Assembly: GCA_037355855.1 (NCBI GenBank)
Contig: CM074760.1
Span: 3,464,501-3,528,500, forward strand
Direction: 5' to 3'
DNA length: 64,000 bases
Origin: Pseudo-nitzschia pungens
Lineage: Eukaryota; Bacillariophyta; Bacillariophyceae; Bacillariales; Bacillariaceae
In this document: positions 22,141-32,042 of the stretch, piece by piece
How the letters are laid out: each line of letters opens with the position of its first letter
How positions within the stretch are numbered: the stretch's first letter is position 1
Notes under the pieces: generated by a model
The model's database searches: none
Told to the model about the DNA's origin: nothing
Seen by the model: only the letters and a program-made list of their open reading frames with translations
Program-made: the position numbers and the translations under genes

Positions 22141-24444
22141 CTATCTCTCTGCACTATCAGTCTCGTTAGCGAAACCCATTTGCCTTTTGTAGACAAGTTT
22201 TTCCGCTACTGTCACCTGATCATTCGTCCAGTTACCAGAACTTGCACGACTCCTGTAGTTTTTGGATTTTCTTCGCCCAAAGATAGCCTCCAAATCACAA
22301 CTGTGAACCTCGGGGAAGATCTCATCAGGATCAACCTTTTTACCTCCTATGCGCCCGTTGTATTGCTCCTCTAGAGCCGGATAGAGGTTTGACCTTTGGG
22401 CCCATGTAGGGACCTTCTTTTTCACTCTCTCATCATCGGAGTCACTATCGCTATCGTCAGTCTCGCTATCTTCTCTGTCAGAGATTTCATATGTATCCAT
22501 AGGCGACATGGCTTCCTTCTTTATTAATGACGAGGCTTGCTGTAAAGTAGTGCCAAGAGGATTTTGTTTTAGAGTGGCACCGAGCGGATCCTGTTTTAGA
22601 GTTGCACCAAGAGGATTTTGTTTCAGAGTAGCGCCGAGAGGATTTTGTTTCAGAGTAGCTCCAAGCGGATCTTGCTTTCCAGGAAGAACATCAGGCACAT
22701 TATTGTTAGGATTGTTTGAATTATTTGTCATAGGTAAGTGCCGTTTGTTCGTTGGAGCCATTGTCGTGTTCGATGCCGTGCTCTGAAGTTTATTCTGGAA
22801 TGCACGCGCAGCTGCCTTCTCTCTCATCTGTGTTGCGAGATTCTTCTGGGTCGCACTTGCCGTAGACGCAGTAGCATTCAATGACGATAGCGTGCTTGAA
22901 TACTCTTTCGAAGTAAGGGCAACTTTCGTTGATGAAATTGGCTTGTTTTGTGCCTAAGATAAGGTACAGAGAAATCATCTGGGTTAGTTCAGAGTACAAA
23001 ACAATTAACGATCGTTGGAATCCACAAGATAAGTCATGAAAACCTTACCTTTGCCCTCATTTCGGCAATTTTCGCTTGACGTGCTTCTTTCTTCGCTTGC
23101 AATCCCTTCGATAGTGCAGACCCATTGTTATTGGAGTGGTTCGTGGAAAATCCAGAAAATTTGGAAACCATATCCTTCACACTCGTGCCAGAAGCTTTTG
23201 AGGCAAAACTCACTTCAGAGGCTGATGCTGGAGCATTTGCTTTCTTATAATCTTCTTGGCTTTCCGAAAATTCTTGCATCTTCGTTTCAGTCAACACCTC
23301 GGATTTCTTTCCTTTACTTTCTAGAGAGCACTGGTTTCTCTCGTTTGAGGAACCGATTCCTCCTTCCTTGATTGACACCAGAGAGCTTTTCGCTTTTCTG
23401 AACGATTCCTTACGGACCGCGTCTGACACACTCTGGCACTTATCTGGTTTCTTTTCCTTACATGTTTCATCAGCAACAGAAATTTTCTTCACTTCGCCTT
23501 CTAATTGTTTCTTCGCTTCCTTTACAGGTACATCAACTTCGTTTTGTTGCTCCACTACGATTGAAGTCGTCGAATCTTGTTGAGATTCCTTTGTTGTCTT
23601 AAGGTGATAGGATCTCTTTCCTATAACAACTTTGTCTTTCTTTTCAGCAGCCTCAATACTTTCATCCTCCTCCTCATTCGATTCCTCGATAGTCTCTGGA
23701 GACGAATTACTCGTTCGTTTGTTCGCCATCGGCAATATTTTTGTTTGCTCTTTTTCGGCTTGTTCTAACATAACACTGACGAGACGAGCTCGTAGATCCT
23801 TCTTCAATCCGGAAGTATCTTTGCCTCGGCTCTTGAGCTCTTTTTTAAGCTCGGCGACCTTCAGTACGAATACCTTCAGTTCAATATCTGTGCGAGTTGC
23901 AGGAGTTTGAGTCTTTTCCTCCTCCGTCTTTTCAACGACCTCGGTAATAGCAGCAAGATTCCCAGCTCTTTCGGGTTTTTGAACAGTCTTTTGAACGGGT
24001 TTCTGAACCACATGAACAGTCACAGACTGGTTCTTAGCCTGTGGCTTTTGACCGACCTTCAATTCAGCTGACTTCGAGGAAACTAAATTTGCTACATGCT
24101 TCGAATTCTCTTTGTCGCTTTCGCCTTTTACATTTTTTTCATTGATTTTCTTTTGCTTCTTTTCAAAAAAATGCTTTCTTTCAGCTGGGTCAACACACTC
24201 CCAGATTTTTCTTTTACATGACTATTCAAAAATTAAGTTGTCGGTCGAAGGGAATGATGAAAATATCAGAAATTCCCACTCGTTTCGTAAATGTCAATAT
24301 CAACAAACAACTCAATTCATACCGCTCAGCCCATTGTTTTCTTACCTCGATTTCTTCCGCAAGGTTTCGACTGGGATCGTGCTTCGGCCGAAACGGTATT
24401 CGGACCTGATGAATAACCGCTTCTAATGTTCTAACGTGTGACAT
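22141..24444 (-). CDS. INCENP-like chromosomal passenger protein with SAP motif and IN-box
   Basis: Three exons, 24444-24346, 24221-23049 and 22953-22141, separated by 124- and 95-base introns (donors GTAAGA and GTAAGG, acceptors TAG). All junctions are phase 0 and the product is 694 residues. The C-terminus (about residues 605-666) matches the IN-box that binds and activates Aurora kinase: VPTWAQ, then LYPALEEQ, DPDEIF, DLEAIF, and the RASSGNW phospho-serine motif. Residues 147-184 resemble a SAP DNA-binding helix-hairpin (VAELKKELKSRGKDTSGLKK). Residues 518-563 hold five 9-residue repeats of type Q(D/N)PLGATLK. The middle is long, charged and Lys/Glu-rich, as in other INCENPs. A role with Aurora at centromeres and the spindle midzone is inferred from the IN-box. 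The SAP motif is not part of the animal or yeast proteins I know. Confidence 0.82.
22556..22690 (-). repeat. Five 27-bp tandem repeats inside the INCENP-like gene
   Basis: Five consecutive in-frame 27-base units encode Q(D/N)PLGATLK or its close variant, ending with QNPLGTTLQ. Third positions differ among the copies (for example GGATTTTG versus GGATCCTG), so the array has been kept at protein level while the DNA drifted. Confidence 0.9.
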
Positions 24445-25935
24445 TTTGTGAAGATTGAACCAACAACAATTACAGCTCCGACGTCAAGATACGTTCTCCT
24501 GCAACAATAAAAAAATTCCTCGTGCTTCAAGATGGTGTGATCTGCAGTTCTCAATGCTGTGTGTGTGTGTCACAACGCAATCGAATTGCACGTTCTCCAA
24601 CGACGTATCTACTTTCAATGAAAGAAAACCGGGAGGGCTTGTGATCGCTATGCGAACGCAGATGCGGTTTCGAGATTGTTCATTTCTCGAAAGAAGTGAC
24701 TGGTTTCTGAAACGATAGATTTTCTGAACCAAATCCTCTCGAGAGAACAACGGCCTCCTCGGCCGTTTTATTTTTGGTCGCGGAAACATTAAAATTATGG
24801 GTACTGGAAAAGGAATGGATATTGAAACTATTCGGCAATGTATATCATAAACTGTTTCACTCGCGTAGTCGCGCGCAAGGGGATCTTCGATCAGTCATCC
24901 TAAGCTTGAAAACATAAAAAATGAATAATCCGATCTCCATCATGTACACGTGTAACAGGTAATACAGGTAATCACATTTCCTACGATTAGTTAATTACGA
25001 CATGAATGCTATGGTATGATGCGATGAAATTCCCAAAATCCACATTTATTGTCGCTATTGCACTGCGTCCTATTGTATTGCACCGATAAATCTCAATACG
25101 TGGTACCTGTAGATGGTGCGTTCCCCATCAAAGGTAGATTCTGACGCGAAGAATTTATTGGGTACGATCCTCGCCACACACCGAACGCTCGCCATGAGTT
25201 CCATGATCCAACGTAAGCGTAGTGTAGTAGGCTTAAACTAAATGCCTCTCTTTCTGGAATTTTGTTGTTGGTGACTCTGACAGCGCATTATAATGGCCTG
25301 CAAGTTTGAGATTGGGAGGGAACATTCTACTTGTTTATCGTAATTCGAGTTTGAAAAGCGACTCAATCGTTTCGGAATCAATTGCTTGGGTTACACACCA
25401 AAGCTACATGAAACATACGTCGTGTTCTTTCGCTCTTCCGCTTATGCAAGTATACTAATCCATTAGTTCTATCAACTCGTGATGTCCGATAGCGCTCTGC
25501 GCTCATCGTTCTGTCACGTAACTCTTGGAACGAGCCTTTGGAGGAAAGAAAAATCACCCTTCTCCTGTTTTGTATTATGGTTGGAAATTGATAACACCAA
25601 AAAATCCCCTGATTCGTACGTTCCGAGACACAATGCAATACATTATGAATTTTGTTGCAGGATGCTTGCAATTTTAGAGTTTGTGAAAACCAATTGTTGT
25701 TTCCGTTGCGTTCGTTGGCATTAATTTGGCGTGTATGCACTCGCACACTACATCAAGTAGAAAGTCAGTTTGAGCATGATAACTTGAGGGTTTTTCTTAT
25801 ACACTACAAGTGCGGAACGGTCGAATGTAAATAATAATAATCAAAAAAGTTGGTCGTTGTTTGCACAAACTAGTCTCTTCGGAAGGCATTCCAGTAAAAC
25901 GAATCATCCGTGAACGTATGCGGTGTCCGTTGCGC
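24445..25935. other. Intergenic region
   Basis: No supported gene. Open frames of 80-120 codons on both strands (for example 25378-25746 minus) show no family features and overlap each other. It holds the INCENP-like promoter near 24450-24700 and the 3' flank of the PDH E1 beta gene. A perfect inverted repeat around GAGAACAACGGCC is not present, but a CCTC-GGCCG palindrome occurs near 24750-24765. Confidence 0.5.
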
Positions 25936-26985
25936 TTAGGCCGCAAGGGAACGGAATGTCGTTCGTTCGACGGCAGCAACAATATCGTTGACCTGTGGGA
26001 ATGCTTGCACCTCCAATTCAATGGCATACGGAGTGGGTACATCGGCACCGGTCACGCGTTCCATGGGTGCATCCAAGTAGTTGAAAGTATCTGTTTCCAT
26101 GATCATGGCGGCAATCTCGGCTCCCACTCCGTGTTGCGGGAATCCCTGTTCCACGGACACACAACGTCCCGTCTTCTTGATCGAATTGAAAATGGTCTCG
26201 CGATCCATGGGGCGAATGGACAAGAGGTTGATGACCTCGGCCGAAATTCCCTTGGCCGCCAATTCTTCGGCGGCTTCCAAGCACTTGCCGACCTCTTTGC
26301 TGTAGGAGATAATAGTGACATCCGATCCCTCTCGTTCGATCTTGGCCTTGCCAATCTCGATGACAAAGTCCTTGGATTGGGCTTCGTCCGACATGGGGAA
26401 GGAAACTCCGTACATTAACTCGTGTTCCAAGACCATGACAGGGTTGGGATCCCGAATGGCGGCCTTGATGAGACCCTTGGCGTCTTCGCTGGAATAGGGA
26501 GAGACAACCTTCAATCCGGGAATGGCTCCGAACCAGGCCGCGTAACACTGCGCGTGCTGGGCAGCGGTACCGGCACTGTATCCGTTGGGACCTCGAAAGA
26601 CAATTGGGACGGCCAAATCTCCTCCACTCATGTAATATTGTTTGGCGGCACTGTTCACGATGTGGTCAATGGCTTGCATGCTGAAATTGATGGTCATGAA
26701 TTCCACCACCGGTCGGAGATCGTGCAGGGCAGATCCAATAGCCATTCCCGTGAATCCGGCCTCGGTAATGGGGGTGTCGATGACACGCTTTTCTCCGTAC
26801 TTTTGATACAAGCCCTTGGTGACCTTGTAGGCACCCTGGTACTGGGCAACTTCCTCTCCCATGATGTACACGGACTCGTCGCGTTCCATTTCTTCGTCGA
26901 GCCCTTCGTTGATTGCCTCACGCACTGTCATTTCCTTTGTGGCAAATCCGCGGACAAACGCATTCTTTCCGCGAGCCTGATTCAT
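25936..26985 (-). CDS. Pyruvate dehydrogenase E1 component subunit beta, mitochondrial
   Basis: With the alpha subunit it forms the thiamine-diphosphate decarboxylase of the pyruvate dehydrogenase complex. The protein is 349 residues, intronless. Diagnostic segments are [76 protein letters not shown], and the C-terminal transketolase domain starting at [13 protein letters not shown]. The short Arg-containing leader [19 protein letters not shown] fits a mitochondrial presequence and suggests this copy is not the plastid isoform. An out-of-frame ATG lies 10 bases upstream of the chosen start at 26985. A 25-base A tract on the coding strand lies about 85-110 bases upstream of the start. Confidence 0.95.
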   Translation of the reverse strand: MNQARGKNAFVRGFATKEMTVREAINEGLDEEMERDESVYIMGEEVAQYQGAYKVTKGLYQKYGEKRVIDTPITEAGFTGMAIGSALHDLRPVVEFMTINFSMQAIDHIVNSAAKQYYMSGGDLAVPIVFRGPNGYSAGTAAQHAQCYAAWFGAIPGLKVVSPYSSEDAKGLIKAAIRDPNPVMVLEHELMYGVSFPMSDEAQSKDFVIEIGKAKIEREGSDVTIISYSKEVGKCLEAAEELAAKGISAEVINLLSIRPMDRETIFNSIKKTGRCVSVEQGFPQHGVGAEIAAMIMETDTFNYLDAPMERVTGADVPTPYAIELEVQAFPQVNDIVAAVERTTFRSLAA

Positions 26986-27070
26986 GTCGCGGCATTGATT
27001 TGTTTTGTGTCGTGTGTTTTTGTGTTTCGTTCGATGTATTTCGTTAAATCGATTGCATTTTTTTATTCGG

Positions 27071-27095
27071 TTTTTTTTTTTTTTTTTTTTTTTTT
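27071..27095. repeat. Poly(dT) tract of 25 bases
   Basis: An uninterrupted run of T on the plus strand, which reads as poly(A) in the 5' region of the PDH E1 beta gene. Confidence 0.95.
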
Positions 27096-28091
27096 AAATT
27101 GATAATGATTCGTTTGCATTGACGTCGTTGTCGTTTGATGGATATATGCGAGAAAAATCAGATTCCAATGATCGAACAGGGAGAAAACATTACGCGGGGA
27201 AAGTGGAATGGCAGAATGTTGCAATAGGGGGCCATTAGGAGTGAGTGACAAGTGACACGGAATTCGAAACGGAGAAGCTGATACTTCGTATTTGTCATAG
27301 CTGCCGAAAACTGAATCGTTGTCGGGTCGACCGACGATGCGAAATGGCCTCTGCACTTACGACTGCGGCACTGGCTCGACCACGAATGGCCATCCGACTA
27401 ACTGATGAAGAGAACATCTTGGTTTTGTTATAATATATTTCCAATTACAAATGCTCTGTTGCACTTAGCTAGCATGTGCCTGATGTGCATATATAATACC
27501 GTAGAGTGAAAATAGTCCGACTTCGATGGGAGCTGTCCTTGTCGAGAAAGGCTTCCTTCTTCCAACACAACGTCCTGCAATTTCATTCTTCCGCGTGGGT
27601 GCAGAAGAAGCGCCGAGTGCTGGACGATGGCCATTGGATCGATCCTTCGCCATTTTCGGAGACGTTGTTGGGATACAACGTAGGTTGTGTACCGTTGGTA
27701 CCCCTTCTACCGGGAGGTACTAGGTACCGGTAGAATGCATCGGACGGGAACGAATGAAATCGATTGGTTTTTTACAAAAAATATGTGTTCCTTCTCTCTG
27801 CTTGAGAGGAGCTACTTTAGGTCCTTATTCTTATCGTGCGAGAAAATGATTTTGTAGAACGCTCATCGTCCACCCGTCTTCCCGTCACAATGACTTGCAA
27901 TTTTGTTGTTTTGAAAAGATTTTTTCCTTTTCCTCATCTTCTCACCAAAGTTTGAAAATATCGGAATACGTTACGTGTTGGTAATCTTACTTATCATCTA
28001 CGTGTACTTACTCTTATGAATGAGAACATCATTTTTATTTTTTCAGCTTCTCTGTCAGAAGTACCTTACGTGTCCCAAAACGGCAGGGCAG

Positions 28092-28131
28092 AACTATTTG
28101 GAACTTGCTGAAACTATTTGGAACTTGCTGA
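28092..28131. repeat. Exact tandem duplication of a 20-bp unit
   Basis: Two adjacent identical 20-base copies, each beginning AACTATTTGG and ending CTTGCTGA. They lie in non-coding DNA. Confidence 0.9.
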
Positions 28132-28455
28132 ATGATGTGAGAGATAGTCTCCGTGTCATCTCTGGAAGATTGGATGTCATCGGGAACTGATCTCAACACC
28201 ACTTGAGAGATTCCTGGCTGCCCCGCATTCCCTTCAGTGAAGTACTTCGTAATTCTTACGAAACCGAGAAAAATTCAAAGTATCGTATTTTTTCAAATCT
28301 CCAACCAACTACCGGCCAGGGAGAAACTACAAAGTGGAATAAAGCATATTGTTTTCGGGATTGGAGGTTGCGTTCAATTGCGATGCGAATTGTAGAAAGG
28401 GGAACAAATGCAGCAATGTAATATGTCACTAATGCTACTTTATCATTACCGGTAT

Positions 28456-29925
28456 CTATGATCCGAGCTTGGAACCCGCATTGATCCATCTGTGGGCCGC
28501 CGCGGTGGATTCGCGGATCAAAACGGACAAATCGAAATATAAGGCACAGTGATCGTCCCCGTTCTCCCCATTTTTACCACTTCCCTTGTACTCCTTGTCG
28601 TCCATCAACGGATCCAGAAAATCGTACGCCAAATCCAGCAGTCCGGAATAGAACAGTGTCAGGATCCCCGTCGCAAGGACGGTCCATAGTCCCAGTTCCC
28701 TGTACTGGGCAAAGGGAACCAGGAAGAGAAAGGAATCCACCAGTACTTGCACGAACTGGACATACGACAGGGGCATGCGAGCAACAATCTGGTTCGTTAT
28801 TTGGTTGCACTGTGCGCGAAGGGAGCAGACTTTGTCCAACAAACACTGCTCGAGTCCAAATCCTCCCCCCAGGACGGCTTTCCGTCGCGCCACGCGACTG
28901 CCCGCATCGTTTTGCTGGGCTTCCTTGCATTTCAATGTAACTGACTCGAGGAGTATCCAATGTTTTTGAGTCCTGGGAACGCCGAGCTGCAAATCCAGGG
29001 TTTCTTTCTCCCGTTGTGTCAATATGCCCTTGGCGACCAACCGGCTCAGACCACGGTCCGTCAAAAGAATCCGAAACCGACGTGCCTGCGATGCCCAAAA
29101 CAAGATGTGAAAGGCGCGCAATTGATGGGTAACCCCCTTTAGAAATTCTTCCGATTTCTGGGTGTACGAAGATGCCTCGTGCTTTCGTCGGAAGCCACGA
29201 CCCGGTGGTCGGTGGAGGCTTCGATGACTCAGGTTGTTTCGTTCGACGTGGGTGGCAAGCATCAGTTCGATGTCGCTCATCCGGCTCTGAATATTTCGAC
29301 ACAATAGGTAAACAGAGACCCAAAAATTATAGGCCTGCGTGACGAAAAACGTCAGCACCAGCGTTGTCAACGGCAGCAAGCTCTTCCACATTGCCGCGCA
29401 AAAATCCAATGCTTGCAGCAATACAGCCGCTATCGGGTCTTGGTTTGGCGCTAGATTTTCGGCGCCGGGGCTTCCAAGAGCAGAAATGGGATGCCGCCAT
29501 ACTTTCCAGTCCCCAAAGATCGTTCGTCGCAACACACAGCACGTGGCAAAAGAGGTCAGCATCTGCCGACAGGTGTTTCGCATCGCGTTGGAAAAGACAG
29601 TGGAATACCATTGTTGCCAAAGCCATATTTTTGAGGGAATGTATCGATCGATCACCACCCCACCGTTGACACCGAAGATTTGATCCAGCACGCTGTCAAC
29701 CACCTCGCTGTTGATAGTTGCTTGTTCCTCGAGATCTTCGATGGTTGGAGGAGGATTGGGGTCTCTGGGTGGGTGGAGGCGTTGTGACAACAACGAAAAC
29801 GGTTGATATTTTTGGCGCCGACGACTACTACTGGTGCTGCTGTTGGCACCGACGGCATTTACACCGCATGCCAATGTCAGTCCGAGAAAGCGAAGCAGAG
29901 CTATTGTCCACCGAAAGGCCTTCAT
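28456..29925 (-). CDS. Bestrophin-like anion channel family protein
   Basis: A 489-residue intronless membrane protein. It opens with an ER-type signal (MKAFRWTIALLRFLGLTLACG). Hydrophobic segments follow near residues 175-200 and 360-400. The C-terminal part, LSYVQFVQVLVDSF through LLDLAYDFLDPLMDDKEY, matches the last transmembrane helix and the acidic D-P-x-x-x-D-D segment of the bestrophin/UPF0187 family. A Cl-/HCO3- channel role is known for family members, and bestrophins have been linked to bicarbonate supply to pyrenoids in algae; for this protein that is inference. It is longer in the middle than bacterial members, with a basic loop (about residues 235-262). The signal could lead to the ER, plasma membrane or plastid; no clear ASAF motif is present. 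Confidence 0.72.
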   Translation of the reverse strand: MKAFRWTIALLRFLGLTLACGVNAVGANSSTSSSRRRQKYQPFSLLSQRLHPPRDPNPPPTIEDLEEQATINSEVVDSVLDQIFGVNGGVVIDRYIPSKIWLWQQWYSTVFSNAMRNTCRQMLTSFATCCVLRRTIFGDWKVWRHPISALGSPGAENLAPNQDPIAAVLLQALDFCAAMWKSLLPLTTLVLTFFVTQAYNFWVSVYLLCRNIQSRMSDIELMLATHVERNNLSHRSLHRPPGRGFRRKHEASSYTQKSEEFLKGVTHQLRAFHILFWASQARRFRILLTDRGLSRLVAKGILTQREKETLDLQLGVPRTQKHWILLESVTLKCKEAQQNDAGSRVARRKAVLGGGFGLEQCLLDKVCSLRAQCNQITNQIVARMPLSYVQFVQVLVDSFLFLVPFAQYRELGLWTVLATGILTLFYSGLLDLAYDFLDPLMDDKEYKGSGKNGENGDDHCALYFDLSVLIRESTAAAHRWINAGSKLGS

Positions 29926-32042
29926 TATTGTTTTCGGTTCTCACTACCGTATTGTTGCGGGGTGAGTAGATTGCTTGATGGGTTCTCGTTCGTCCCAAGA
30001 ATGCGCTGTTGCAATGAATTTCGTCTAGTTGAAAATCAAGAACGAGCAAAGCAAACAGTCAAAATGCCTTCGAACGAAGATTCAATCAACAACCAACAAT
30101 CAAAAAAGAAATCTAGAAGTGGTTTGCCCGAGCACGTGTTGCGTCTTTCCTTCATCACGTACCGCGGCGTGATCTTCCCTCGATTGTTATTATTACAACG
30201 GTATTTTACGTAAGGTTTACTGTATTAGAAGTATTATTTTGTGACAGGCTCTATTTTTTGGAGTTGAAAAAAAAAATTTTGATCGACACCGGATCTTCTT
30301 GTAAGATTAAAAATAAATTACCCAACAGTAAGGTTACGGTACACATACTGAATACGGGAACTCGTGGCACGATGTCGTAAATTTCAAACCGAAATTTGAA
30401 AAGGTACGTACGATGCGTACGAGTAAGGTACGCAAAAGATACTTGTTTCTTGTATTTCTTGTACACCCAAACGTCGCAAATACGAGTACCCGATACCGGT
30501 AATCTTACTACTACTACCGTACAACAACAACAACAACAACTACTAGTACTACTATCGGCACCTGTATTCGGTAAGAGTATCGAACACCATCACTACTAGT
30601 ATTGCTAAGCTGTAACTGTCAACTCTTTAATTAATGACAACTAAGCTATTGCCCATCTCCACCCTCGGCTGACTTGCGGAAAAAATCTCTAGTAGGACAC
30701 GAAAAATCACCATCATCAATACAGAAGGCACTATCAAATACCTTCCACTTGTTTGTTACTGTTGTTATTGTTATTTGAACCCCAGTATTACAAGCACAGC
30801 ATACAGAATGTGTTTTCCACAGAGACGCAATATAGTAGTAGCTTGTACTTTCCTCAAACTACATAAAGCACTCTGGAAATTAAACGTTGTCTAACCATCT
30901 TATGTTCTAGAAAAGACTGATAGAACTACTACTACCAACCAAACAGGGAACACACCACTTATCTGGAATATACAATGCACCAAAGTAGAAACAAAAAATC
31001 AAGTGACAGCAGTGTCATACTCCATGTGAAGAGAAAGTCTTTAGTCAATGTATCTTGAAATGTAGTAACTCTATGAATCCAAAGGAAAATGCATACAAAA
31101 AAGGTTTTTTGATATGTTTCCTGTTGAAGAGAACGTTCCCTTTAACTAGGGAGAACCAACATGAATGAAGAAGACCTATTTTGAAAAATGATAGGACCTC
31201 CCTGTCTTCAGATACCACATTATACAGTATACAGCAGTGCACAGTAGTATATACTGAAGAACAACAAGTATGAATAGTAGGGTACAGAAGAAGGAGGAGT
31301 TTGACTCATTGCTATAATAATGTGATGATGTAAGAGAAGTATTGAAGTGGAAGACCTCTTGCAATTGTGTTTTTGTGGTTTGTTTGCTTGATTGTCTCTA
31401 TCATCTTCTTTTCATCAAATGCAAACTTTCGACTTCTAATCTACAAAACTACCGTACCGTACGTTGTGAGGAATTACGGTAGAAGAAAAAAAATCTACGC
31501 AAGACAGTAAGGTTACCGTAACCTTACGTACTATCATCGGGGTTAAGTACTAGGTAAACCTTACATAAGGTCACACACTCTTACGACTTCGGATTACCGT
31601 TATTCAACACCGAACACGATTAACACGATCAACCCGATCAACCCGATCAACCATGGCGAATGAGAGCGTTGGAAACTGAACCCAAAACTGAGACTTCGGA
31701 GTGTACCGGAGTAAACTATGTCTACCGGTACGTACGAGAAGGGGTTAGGGATGCAGCGCATCAGAATTCCACCTACATGGTACATTGACTGGTACTGAAC
31801 ACGCCTGCAATGCAACGCGCAACACTCAGTCAGAATGAGAAGTAATTACCGTACGGTACAACAAACACTTCGTAGTTACTACGTATGAAACATGTTACGG
31901 AGCGAAGTACGAGTAACTTACGGCAAAGTATGAGTAAGGTACGTACTCGTACCGGTATGTGTACCGGTACTCGTCGCTTGTATCTCTAGCAGGACTGAAG
32001 CTCATTCAGAAGGAAACCATACTGACAGTCGCCGCGAAGAAG
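29926..32042. other. 2.1-kb intergenic region between divergent genes
   Basis: No supported gene. 30190-30600 and 31440-31990 are rich in the dispersed words, including a near-perfect hairpin at 31507-31527 and CTACTACTAC/CAACAACAAC microsatellites at 30507-30560. 30721-31380 is AT-rich with only 3 CG dinucleotides by my count. Short direct repeats ACGATCAACCCGATCAACCC lie at 31625-31650. Confidence 0.55.
31507..31527. repeat. Inverted repeat of the dispersed word, 10-base arms
   Basis: GTAAGGTTAC and GTAACCTTAC face each other with a single C between them, giving a perfect 10-base-arm inverted repeat. It shows the canonical form of a word scattered through the intergenic DNA. Confidence 0.9.

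Larger units (their letters stand above)
26986..28455. other. Intergenic region with poly(dA:dT) tract and a 20-bp tandem duplication
   Basis: No supported gene. It contains the PDH E1 beta upstream region with a long T run at 27071-27095. An exact tandem duplication of a 20-base unit beginning AACTATTTGG lies at 28092-28131. The last ~200 bases are the 3' flank of the bestrophin-like gene. Confidence 0.55.

Noticed and set aside
22508..22786. Plus-strand repetitive frame FRVAPRG
   Set aside because: Antisense reading of the 27-bp repeats in the INCENP-like gene.
31959..32042. ATG at 31959 as start of the oxygenase
   Set aside because: It sits in the GTACCGGTA repeat word and would place 28 residues before the signal peptide.
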